Under the pieces are notes generated by a model. The model made no database searches and had not been told where the DNA came from. It saw only the letters and a list, made by a program, of their open reading frames with translations. This document shows, in pieces, positions 53,439 to 61,227 of a DNA stretch of 64,000 nucleotides. This DNA is from CAYRGY01 sp964424075 (GTDB taxonomy: Bacteria > Patescibacteriota > Gracilibacteria > UBA1369), in contig CAYRGY010000006.1 of NCBI GenBank assembly GCA_964424075.1, forward strand, positions 42,222-106,221. Direction: 5' to 3'. The position numbers were made by a program, and so were the translations under genes. Each line of letters starts with the position of its first letter. Position 1 is the first letter of the stretch.

Positions 53439-54125
53439 ATGGAAAACAATATGATCAATACACTTGGCACTCCTAATCCCACAGGAGGTGCTAATTCCAA
53501 TACACCATCACAGCCAACGCAGCCGGAACCAGCTCCAACTCCGCAACCTCAACCGGCGCAGCCGGAACCAGCTCCAACCCCGCAACCTCAACCGGCGCAG
53601 CCGGAACCAGCACCACAGCCAGCGCAGCCGGAACCAGCTCCAACTCCGCAACCTCAACCGGAGCAGCCCGCTGCTACTCCTGAACCTGCGTCTCAACCTG
53701 AACCAGAAAAAACGCCGGAGCCTGCAGAGTCTGATGACTCAACTCCTAAAAAAGACAAATCACTCAAGGTTTATATTATTATTGCTATAATTATACTTGC
53801 TTTGATAGGTGCGTTGATTTTCCTATTATTCAATCAAGGACTTCTTTATCAAGGTAAAGTGGTTAGCAGTGAACCGGTAGTTAGAGAAATGATTGAAGAA
53901 ACTACAGAGGAGGAAATTATCGAGCCTGCATCAGAAGATGCACCGGCAGAAGAACTTGCTCCGGAAACCGAAGATGCACCGGCAGAAGAAGCTATTCCGG
54001 AAACAGAAGATGCACCGGCAGAAGAAGCTATTCCGGAAACAGAAGATGCACCGGCAGAAGAACTTATTCCGGAAACCGAGGAAGCACCGGCTCCTGTGCC
54101 AAGAGTTCGCCCTACCAACAATTAG
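53439..54125 (+). CDS. single-span membrane protein with Pro-rich and acidic repeats
   Basis: A 228-aa protein with no globular domain of note. Residues about 25-95 are Pro/Gln/Glu/Ala repeats (P-Q-P-A-Q-P-E-P-A-P-T). One membrane span lies at about 110-132. The tail (about 155-220) has four copies of an acidic unit E-D-A-P-A-E-E-x-x-P-E-T. The style matches the preceding 1096-aa protein, and both may belong to one envelope assembly. The terminator at 54147-54182 follows. Confidence 0.7.
   Translation: MENNMINTLGTPNPTGGANSNTPSQPTQPEPAPTPQPQPAQPEPAPTPQPQPAQPEPAPQPAQPEPAPTPQPQPEQPAATPEPASQPEPEKTPEPAESDDSTPKKDKSLKVYIIIAIIILALIGALIFLLFNQGLLYQGKVVSSEPVVREMIEETTEEEIIEPASEDAPAEELAPETEDAPAEEAIPETEDAPAEEAIPETEDAPAEELIPETEEAPAPVPRVRPTNN
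53933..54090 (+). repeat. acidic E-D-A-P-A-E-E tandem repeat
   Basis: Four near-identical 39-bp units (GAAGATGCACCGGCAGAAGA core). The DNA copies are highly similar, suggesting recent expansion. Confidence 0.8.
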
Positions 54126-54146
54126 ACCTTCGATGTCAAGTTAATA

Positions 54147-54182
54147 AAAGGCTTAAGTGTTAAACTTAGGCCTTTTTTTTGT
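54147..54182 (+). terminator. intrinsic terminator
   Basis: Ten-pair stem (AAGGCTTAAG with CTTAGGCCTT, one G-T pair), 7-nt loop TGTTAAA, then eight T. Its T-tract runs into the TATAAT (54183-54188) of the next gene. Confidence 0.85.
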
Positions 54183-54207
54183 TATAATATAAAGATTAAT
54201 GTTCTAT

Positions 54208-57200
54208 ATGAAAAAACTACTTGTTACCCTGCTTACCGGGTTGATTCTACTTAGCTCCGGTGGCACAGCATTGGCACAAAGCAAAGTCTCGGTTAAACCT
54301 GTTGAACCTTTTTATCAAAAACTGGATCAAAACGCTCCCAAGCAATATGAATCTGAAACAACTTATTTATCGCCTTTGAAGGAAGCTCCGATAAGTTTTT
54401 CCAGTTTAGCTGCCGCTTGGCAACAAGATTTGCCCGAAAACACTACGGCGGAAATAGAAGTACGTTTTAAGAATAAAAGTGGAATTACCGACTGGTACCA
54501 CTTGGATGCTGATCCCGACTATCAGGATCCTGATCCGACTAAAGCAGTAGCGTTGATCGTAACCAATAAATCTACCCATTTTCAGTACAAAATCCATCTT
54601 GAAACCAGAGATTCAACTCAAACCCCTGTTGTGGAAAACCTTGAATTCACATTTATTTCCGGTGGAAGTCCCAAAGATAAAATGTTGCTTGCAAGTAGTA
54701 GCCTGAGCAAATACGCAACTAAAAGTGATACTCAATTTGAAGCTCATGATGATATTCCCGATCACATTAATAGTGATGCTATTTTGGGCAAACCTAAAGT
54801 CAGACGTTCAGTGGTCGAATTAGAAGGACTAACTGCTGAAGCAGAACAAATAAATATACTGCCTGAAAGTGAACGTCAAAAAATTCTCGACAATCGAAGG
54901 CGAACAGTAACCTATAGCACTCCAAGTTTAAATACCGGTTTGAATATTATTTCAAGAGCGAGCTGGGGAGCTAATGAGGCATTGCGTGTAATCGATCCTG
55001 AAATAGTCACAGACCCGGTTTTGGTAAAATTCGAGGACGATTACTACACAAAATTTGCTAATGAGTTAAAGGTAGCTAGGAAAATTACAACAAATCCTCA
55101 AGGTGAAGAGCTGACCTGGCCCATTACCTATCCGGAAAAAGTTTCCAAGATTATAGTGCATCATACTGCTACTACTAAGCATTTGGATGATCCCAAACGC
55201 GCTATTCGAGATATCTATTATTGGCATACCGTTAGCAAAGGCTGGGGAGATATTGGCTATAATTATATTATCGATCAGCAGGGAAATATTTATGAAGGGC
55301 GCTATGGCGGAGAAGCAGTTGTAGGAGCACATGCAGGTAGAGGAAATCATGGTTCCATCGGCATAGCCGTATTGGGAGAATATGATCAAACTGATCCTCC
55401 TCAACCGGTGATTGATTCGTTAACCGCTTTAATTAAAGAGAAAACTCAGCAATATGGCATTGATCCAACCAGTGCTACTACCTTCCGAGGAGAAAACTAT
55501 CCCAATATTATGGGGCATCGTGATATCGGAAAAACTGCCTGCCCCGGGGAAAAACTATACAATTTATTACCGGTGATCAGGCAAATGGCCAAGGCCGATT
55601 ATAACCCTGTCAAATCACAAGGTTCTACGTCCAATTCTGAATATGACCTGGAATATGCCAAGGCCCCAAACATTATTAAATACACTCCAGGATCCAGAAA
55701 AAATTTGAGTTTTCAAATCAAAAACACAGGAAGTAAATCTTGGGGAGCAGCAACTTATTTCCAAATTAGTAATGACAGCACTTCTCGAAGTTTCCTCAGC
55801 AACGCCGCTTCTCTGCGTTCAGAAAGCCTCGGACAGGAGGTCAAACCGGGAGAATCAATAACTATTAGTTTTAATACACAGTCACAAAAAACCAGCGGCT
55901 CGGGTCTCATTCAATTCTATCCTATGCTAAATGGCTCACAAAAAATCGAGCGCTACCTCAGTTTCCCCATTCAGGTTCAGACTCCTCCTCCCAAACCAAG
56001 ATATGAATATGAATTGGAAAGTATCATACTAAGCAAAAACGATTATAAGCCCGGTGACCGTATTACTGCTACTGTAAGAATTCGCAATCTGGGTGTCACA
56101 CCATGGCAAAATGTTGGCATCAACCGAACCACGCTTGGCGCAGACAATCCCCGTGATCACTTAAATCAACTACTCGATCCACCATCTGCTCGCCTAGCCG
56201 AGATGAATGAAACCCTGGTTAAATACAATCAAATTGCCACTTTCCAAGTGCCGATTACCGTACCAAACAAGGACGGCACTTACCGTGAATATTTTACTCC
56301 GGTCATTGAAGGGATTACCTGGCTCAATAATCATGATACTTATCTTGAAATAAGAGTTGGAGACGGGGGACCGGTAGTTACAACACAAAATACTGTAGGC
56401 TCACCTGTGATCTCCAATGGTAATATTGCTACGGACCAACTAAACGCCAGCACTATTCTGCGCCCGATTCGAATAGATCTAAGCTATCGCGGCAATCCGG
56501 CTATCATTACAGGAAGTGGTAAATTTGTTCTCTATGAAGGTAAGCGTCGAGTCCAAACCTTTGATGCCAATCAAAAGGTTACTGTTAAGTATGACAACGG
56601 TACCTTTGCATTAACTTCAGGTAGCGATTCATGGGAATTCCGCGCCCGACCTCGCTTTGTGCCGCTAGTAGGCACTATCATGCGAATCGATAATTGGGAA
56701 CGTCGCAATTCCTGGGGAGCTCAAGAGAATAACAATGAATTCCGCGGCACTTTGGAAGTCTTAATTTATGACAACGAATTGCATGTGGTCAATGAACTTC
56801 CACTTGAGCAATACATGAAAGGAATTGCTGAAGTCGGGCCCGATTCACCGGAAGAGAAAATCAAAACCATTATGGTAATTGCTAGAACTTATGCCAGATT
56901 TTATATGGAGGCTGCCCAAAAATTCCCAGGAGCTCCTTTCGACCTTAATGACGATCCCAACTATTCACAAAAATATATGGGATATAGCTTCGAAAAACGA
57001 TCTCCCAAGACTGCCCAAATGGCTGCCGCTACAGCAGGGGAGTATGTCACCTATCAAAATCGCTTAATTAAAACACCTTATTTCAGTCGCTCCAACGGAC
57101 AAACAATTTCCGCCAGTGAAAAATGGGGTTGGACTGATGCTCCATGGCTGCAATCAGTAGACGATTCTCACTGTAACTCCACCGAATTCTGGGGTCATGG

Positions 57201-57309
57201 TGTCGGACTTTCCGGTTGTGGTGCAACTGCTTTGGCCAATCAAGGCAAATCTTATCAAGAAATTATCAAATATTACTACCGTGGTGTTGAAATAACCAAG
57301 ACCCAATGA
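54208..57309 (+). CDS. secreted amidase (PGRP fold) fused to SpoIID/LytB domain
   Basis: A 1033-aa exported wall enzyme with a Sec signal peptide (M-K-K-L-L, ending A-L-A). An N-terminal domain precedes an N-acetylmuramoyl-L-alanine amidase of the PGRP/Amidase-2 type: S-W-G-A, V-H-H-T (about 315), G-H-R-D and C-P-G (about 435-442) give the zinc His-His-Cys set. Two Ig-like or CARDB-like segments follow. The C-terminal about 190 residues are SpoIID-like, with E-x-Y-x-x-G and G-H-G-V-G-L-S-G-C-G-A; SpoIID cleaves glycan strands lacking peptides. The combination could strip stems and then cut glycan. ATG 54208 is preferred over 54199, which lies only 11 nt after TATAAT. Confidence 0.88.
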   Translation: MKKLLVTLLTGLILLSSGGTALAQSKVSVKPVEPFYQKLDQNAPKQYESETTYLSPLKEAPISFSSLAAAWQQDLPENTTAEIEVRFKNKSGITDWYHLDADPDYQDPDPTKAVALIVTNKSTHFQYKIHLETRDSTQTPVVENLEFTFISGGSPKDKMLLASSSLSKYATKSDTQFEAHDDIPDHINSDAILGKPKVRRSVVELEGLTAEAEQINILPESERQKILDNRRRTVTYSTPSLNTGLNIISRASWGANEALRVIDPEIVTDPVLVKFEDDYYTKFANELKVARKITTNPQGEELTWPITYPEKVSKIIVHHTATTKHLDDPKRAIRDIYYWHTVSKGWGDIGYNYIIDQQGNIYEGRYGGEAVVGAHAGRGNHGSIGIAVLGEYDQTDPPQPVIDSLTALIKEKTQQYGIDPTSATTFRGENYPNIMGHRDIGKTACPGEKLYNLLPVIRQMAKADYNPVKSQGSTSNSEYDLEYAKAPNIIKYTPGSRKNLSFQIKNTGSKSWGAATYFQISNDSTSRSFLSNAASLRSESLGQEVKPGESITISFNTQSQKTSGSGLIQFYPMLNGSQKIERYLSFPIQVQTPPPKPRYEYELESIILSKNDYKPGDRITATVRIRNLGVTPWQNVGINRTTLGADNPRDHLNQLLDPPSARLAEMNETLVKYNQIATFQVPITVPNKDGTYREYFTPVIEGITWLNNHDTYLEIRVGDGGPVVTTQNTVGSPVISNGNIATDQLNASTILRPIRIDLSYRGNPAIITGSGKFVLYEGKRRVQTFDANQKVTVKYDNGTFALTSGSDSWEFRARPRFVPLVGTIMRIDNWERRNSWGAQENNNEFRGTLEVLIYDNELHVVNELPLEQYMKGIAEVGPDSPEEKIKTIMVIARTYARFYMEAAQKFPGAPFDLNDDPNYSQKYMGYSFEKRSPKTAQMAAATAGEYVTYQNRLIKTPYFSRSNGQTISASEKWGWTDAPWLQSVDDSHCNSTEFWGHGVGLSGCGATALANQGKSYQEIIKYYYRGVEITKTQ

Positions 57310-57584
57310 TGCGACCTCTGCCAGACGAGGACTTCTTATTTCTGGAAGAACCTCTCCTAGACAAACCGAAAGCAAGAACCAAACTGGAAGATGAGACTCT
57401 GGAAATCGCCGAGCGCATCAAACTATTTGTTGAATCTAAAAAACCGACAGCTCCAAAAGAAATTGTCTCTCTGATTCAAGAGGCCCGCACCCGTATTATT
57501 AGTCTAAACTTCGAAAAGACCAATAAGCGTCGCAAGCAAAAACGCATCAAAAAACGACGCCCTCCCGAGGGTCAAGCGGCTTAA
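57306..57584 (+). CDS. small basic orphan protein (92 aa)
   Basis: Not recognised. It starts in an ATGA overlap with the amidase-SpoIID stop, so it is translationally coupled. The first half is acidic and Pro-rich, the middle helical, and the end strongly basic (K-R-R-K-Q-K-R-I-K-K-R-R). No export signal. The stop interlocks with rsmI in TTAA (57581-57584). Confidence 0.65.
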   Translation: MMRPLPDEDFLFLEEPLLDKPKARTKLEDETLEIAERIKLFVESKKPTAPKEIVSLIQEARTRIISLNFEKTNKRRKQKRIKKRRPPEGQAA

Positions 57585-58240
57585 CATCCCTCCATTATCA
57601 CTACAAACTCACCCTTTGGTTTCTTAGCTAAGAAATATTCATGCAATTCCGCCGCACTTCCTTGCCTGAATTCTTCATAAATCTTGGTCAATTCCCGCGC
57701 CACCACCAATTTGCGCTCCGGAAAATACTCACTGAATTCTTTCAATGTTTTCACAATCCGATGCGTTGATTCATAAAAAACTATTGTCTTTTCTTCCTCC
57801 TGCAATTGCTTCAGCAAAGTCTGCCGCCCTTTTTTCATAGGTAGAAAGCCATAATAAACAAAGTGATTTATCGGCAGTCCGCATGCCTGCAATGCGGTCA
57901 AAAAAGCCGCCGGCCCCGGAATTGGCACCACTTCAATGTCTGCTTCCCGGGCAGCCCGCACCAATTTATACCCCGGATCACTAATCCCCGGAGTCCCCGC
58001 ATCGCTAATTAAAGCTATTTTCGAGCCTTCCCTCAACTGCTGCACCAAATCCTGCACCTTGCGCTCATCTGACCAGGAATGAAAACTAACCATTCGCGTT
58101 TCAATCTCATGTTTCTTCAGCAAAATTCCCGACTTGCGAGTATCCTCCGCTGCGATCAAATCGACCTCCTTTAGGGTTCTAATCGCCCGCAGCGTGATAT
58201 CCTCCAAATTCCCGATTGGCGTTGCAACAATATAAAGCAT
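57581..58240 (-). CDS. rsmI: 16S rRNA C1402 2'-O-methyltransferase RsmI
   Basis: A 219-aa tetrapyrrole-methylase-fold enzyme. The N-terminus Y-I-V-A-T-P-I-G-N-L-E-D-I-T, A-E-D-T-R, I-S-D-A-G-T-P-G-I-S-D-P-G and P-G-P-A-A are the family signatures. It modifies the ribosomal decoding centre. It starts by a 1-nt TAATG overlap with tsaB. It lacks the extra C-terminal extension found in some RsmI proteins. Confidence 0.95.
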   Translation of the reverse strand: MLYIVATPIGNLEDITLRAIRTLKEVDLIAAEDTRKSGILLKKHEIETRMVSFHSWSDERKVQDLVQQLREGSKIALISDAGTPGISDPGYKLVRAAREADIEVVPIPGPAAFLTALQACGLPINHFVYYGFLPMKKGRQTLLKQLQEEEKTIVFYESTHRIVKTLKEFSEYFPERKLVVARELTKIYEEFRQGSAAELHEYFLAKKPKGEFVVIMEGC

Positions 58241-58653
58241 TAGACTCGATTTTTATCAGATATAGTAATATTAGGCTCTGCCGCATAAACCGGCTTGGCA
58301 AGTTTGACCGGCTGCGGAGTGCCAGCCAATAACTGCTTCACCTCCTGCAAACTGTCACCCTCCTGTTTAGCAGTCAGCTCAAAAAGCTCAGCCCCCAGCG
58401 CAAAAGCTAAAGTATTGGCCATTGTCACCCCGATTCGAGTCGAAGAAAATGACCCCTTCCCGTTATAAACCACAATTTGACTTATGTCCTCCTGCTTCAC
58501 CCGCTCCTCTTTAAGCAAAGTATCCAGTGCCGGAAAGAGCTTCTCCACCTCATCTTTCTGCGATTGCCAAGCTTGACGGGCAACCATTTGCCTTTGCTCA
58601 TCCAGCAATAAAAGCTCCACAGTCGGCCGAATAGTTTGAATAACCAGAATCAT
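58240..58653 (-). CDS. tsaB: tRNA threonylcarbamoyladenosine factor TsaB-like
   Basis: A 137-aa short member of the TsaB family, which dimerises with TsaD to form t6A37 in tRNAs. Motifs: N-terminal strand I-L-V-I-Q-T, and G-K-G-S-F-S-S-T-R-I-G-V-T-M-A-N-T-L-A-F-A-L. It is much shorter than typical TsaB (about 220 aa), lacking most of the second lobe. ATG 58653 is preferred over 58683, which overlaps the upstream pilin gene. It overlaps rsmI by 1 nt. Confidence 0.75.
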   Translation of the reverse strand: MILVIQTIRPTVELLLLDEQRQMVARQAWQSQKDEVEKLFPALDTLLKEERVKQEDISQIVVYNGKGSFSSTRIGVTMANTLAFALGAELFELTAKQEGDSLQEVKQLLAGTPQPVKLAKPVYAAEPNITISDKNRV

Positions 58654-58660
58654 ATTAATA

Positions 58661-59788
58661 TTAATTGTATAATAGGCCTGCACCGAGGGGTCCGCATTTC
58701 GTTTGTGTCTTCGCTCCTAAATAGCTTTCCACTTCAGTCTGAATACGTGGCGAAACAGTCGTTTGCAAAGTCAAAGCTGGAGCATTATCAGGATTCCCAT
58801 AGCGCCTTTTCTGTTGATCAGAAGGCTCTACAGTCAGCCAAATTGTCACTCGCGGATGCTCTCTATTATCCAACTCCGCAAAAGCCTTACGCGGATCTTC
58901 CAGCGGCTTGATTATAAAACGCAAATCAGTAATGTTAGTCCTCAGCGGACTAATCGGAATAAAACCTTGATAAAGATTGGCAGAAGCTGCCAAACTAGCG
59001 CGCAAGTTTTCCAGTCCGCCACTGACTTTGGCAGGACAGTCAAAACCTTCGGCACAACAGTGATTATCAGCATTACCTCCGCACCCCGTCCAAATGTCTG
59101 TAATTCCGTTATTATCCGGATCATCGCCCCGCAATTTTAGCATCCCCAAGGCATATTCGTCCGGACCCGCCCCGGTCTGTTTTCTGGCAAACAAGGTTTT
59201 TTGCTTACCATCCCTGCTAATTAAATATAGTTCCGGCTGCGTGACTAAATTGTCTCGAATGCCAACTGCTTCCTTTTTCGCATTTTTGAAAGCATTATAA
59301 ATATTTCCGTTATCATTAAAAGCTTTACTCTCCTCATAAGGAAACTCACCTTTATTTTCATCCAGAGACGGCCTGTAAAGTGTGCAGCTCTCCGGACCGG
59401 TATAAGGTTCGCCATTGCCGCAAAAAGCTCCAAAAGAACCGGGATCAGCAGCAGTCACACTAATATTCAAATTTTGCCCGGAGCTTTTCCCAGGATCATA
59501 AAACATCGCCGCATAGCATCCATACAAATCACCAAATTCCGGATCTGTCCCCACCGTCTGATTAAAATATTCTTCATAATCTACGGCATTATTGCGAATC
59601 TCGCGGCTGATTCTGGACATCATAAAGCGCGCATCTTCATAAATGGCATTCTCCAGCGCGATTCGTCCCTGCATGCGCGTCACATTCACAAAAATAGTCA
59701 CCGCCATCAATCCCAAAATCGAAAAAATACTAATGGCAATAATCAGCTCAACAATCGACAAACCCGGTTTTAAGGCATTTTTTCTCAT
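58661..59788 (-). CDS. pilin-like protein with type IV cleavage motif (PulJ/GspJ-like)
   Basis: A 375-aa protein with a type IV prepilin leader (K-P-G followed by L-S-I-V-E, Glu at +5) and a hydrophobic helix, then a long C-terminal domain containing Cys-rich loops (C-G-G-N-A-D-N-H-C-C) and a D-D-P-D-N-N-G-I-T-D segment that could bind calcium. It overlaps the upstream pilin gene by 1 nt (TAATG). It probably belongs to a type IV pilus or type II secretion-like machine; the motor and peptidase genes are not in the window. Confidence 0.8.
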   Translation of the reverse strand: MRKNALKPGLSIVELIIAISIFSILGLMAVTIFVNVTRMQGRIALENAIYEDARFMMSRISREIRNNAVDYEEYFNQTVGTDPEFGDLYGCYAAMFYDPGKSSGQNLNISVTAADPGSFGAFCGNGEPYTGPESCTLYRPSLDENKGEFPYEESKAFNDNGNIYNAFKNAKKEAVGIRDNLVTQPELYLISRDGKQKTLFARKQTGAGPDEYALGMLKLRGDDPDNNGITDIWTGCGGNADNHCCAEGFDCPAKVSGGLENLRASLAASANLYQGFIPISPLRTNITDLRFIIKPLEDPRKAFAELDNREHPRVTIWLTVEPSDQQKRRYGNPDNAPALTLQTTVSPRIQTEVESYLGAKTQTKCGPLGAGLLYN

Positions 59789-60489
59789 TATTGATGACTG
59801 GTTAATGCGCTACTCAAAGAAACCGTATTAGTACGCCCGAATTCACTCCATTGCACCTTTGAAGTCACAATCATAACATCACTTTCATAAGTACCATCTG
59901 ATAATCCTCCACTTCCATTATCCTTAAAATAATCAATTTTTACACTGCGATAAAACTTGGTCGGCTCGACTTTAACAATACCATCTCCACTAAGCTCGGA
60001 AGCTATCAATTCAATGTCATTATCATGATCACCATCTACATCTACGCCATCTAGCGTATCATTTAAATCATAATAGCTCAGGCGAAAATTAGCTTCGTCA
60101 CCAGTTGCTCCGCCGTTTTCCAAATCTAACTTGGCATCATTCTTTGCTGCCTCTATCTTATCTGACAAATAGTATTCGCCTTCTGCAATAAACATATTCG
60201 AAGTATCAGTCTTATTATTCGGGCAGCTCTCGCCGGGCAGCACATTCCAGCATTTACCCGGGTCGAAGGAGAATTTCATAAAATTGGTATCACGCAGATT
60301 ATGCATATATTCAATGCCTTCCTGCGCCAAATTCTGGGCAATCAAAGCTGATTTATTAAGAATATTCGCGCGAATCGCCTGAACCACCAAATTGGCAGCA
60401 GTCGCCGAACCCAGAGCAATCACCAGAATGGAAATGGTCACTTCCATTAAAGTCTCCGCACGCACCCTCTTTTTTAGCCAACTAATCAT
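59788..60489 (-). CDS. pilin-like protein (PilV/GspI-like)
   Basis: A 233-aa pseudopilin. The leader is basic (W-L-K-K-R-V-R) followed by A-E-T-L-M-E-V and a hydrophobic helix; Glu is kept at the +5-like position, but the usual Gly before cleavage is Ala. The C-terminal domain has two Cys (C-W-N-V and E-S-C-P) likely forming a disulfide, and a D-G-V-D-V-D-G-D-H-D-N-D acidic loop. ATG 60489 is chosen for its ATGA overlap with the previous gene. Confidence 0.75.
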   Translation of the reverse strand: MISWLKKRVRAETLMEVTISILVIALGSATAANLVVQAIRANILNKSALIAQNLAQEGIEYMHNLRDTNFMKFSFDPGKCWNVLPGESCPNNKTDTSNMFIAEGEYYLSDKIEAAKNDAKLDLENGGATGDEANFRLSYYDLNDTLDGVDVDGDHDNDIELIASELSGDGIVKVEPTKFYRSVKIDYFKDNGSGGLSDGTYESDVMIVTSKVQWSEFGRTNTVSLSSALTSHQ

Positions 60490-61190
60490 GGGCATTGTTC
60501 AACTTCCGGAATCCCGGTTAAATAATGTATTTTAATTTGCCGACAGCGCTGGGCGCCCTCGCTTTCTTTCAGTCTTACTACTAAAAATTTTTCTTCACCA
60601 GCTGCCGGGCCGATTTTCAAATTACTGAAACTAATATCAACGTAGAGAGGAGAATAAAAAATCACGCCATTGTTTTCTCCCGAATCGACTGATGGATCTA
60701 GCTCCAATTCATATTGACTGTTTAAAACGAAAGTTTCCAGCACCAAGTCATGTCCAGTCGCTAGGTCAGTGTCATTGGAAACCCGGTCAAATTGCTTTTC
60801 ACGGGTTTTTTGATCTTCCGGAGCATGCATGTTGGCAAACAGCATAATACTAGGCGGATCGCCATCATCTCCATCAGGTTTAAACACTACTCCATAACTC
60901 ACCGGCGCCACATAGTCGTCAGTCACTTTATCAGAACAAGCAACATCTTTGCACACATTATCATTATCACTATCCACATAATCCAGCTGGCCTCGGCCGG
61001 AAATGGCGTAAGACCTGGCATTATTAATCATGCTGAAGACTTTTTCGAATTGATTGTTAAAAACTTGTGTCTGCTGGGAATTAACTAGCGTGGTTAGTGA
61101 CATTACTGCTAGGATCATAATTATGGCAAGCACTAGCAGAATCTCTGCCAGTGTAAAACCATATTGAAAATTTTCTTTTTGTTTTTTCAT
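60486..61190 (-). CDS. pilin-like protein (GspH/FimT-like)
   Basis: A 234-aa pseudopilin with a clear type IV leader Y-G followed by F-T-L-A-E (Glu at +5) and a hydrophobic helix. A Cys-containing acidic segment (D-S-D-N-D-N-V-C-K-D) may bind calcium. ATG 61190 is chosen because the longer frame adds Cys/Phe-rich residues before the leader. It is first of the three pilin genes, 37 nt after leuS. Confidence 0.78.
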   Translation of the reverse strand: MKKQKENFQYGFTLAEILLVLAIIMILAVMSLTTLVNSQQTQVFNNQFEKVFSMINNARSYAISGRGQLDYVDSDNDNVCKDVACSDKVTDDYVAPVSYGVVFKPDGDDGDPPSIMLFANMHAPEDQKTREKQFDRVSNDTDLATGHDLVLETFVLNSQYELELDPSVDSGENNGVIFYSPLYVDISFSNLKIGPAAGEEKFLVVRLKESEGAQRCRQIKIHYLTGIPEVEQCP

Positions 61191-61227
61191 TGCCCATATT
61201 TTGCAACAAAAGCCGCCAAAAAACAAC

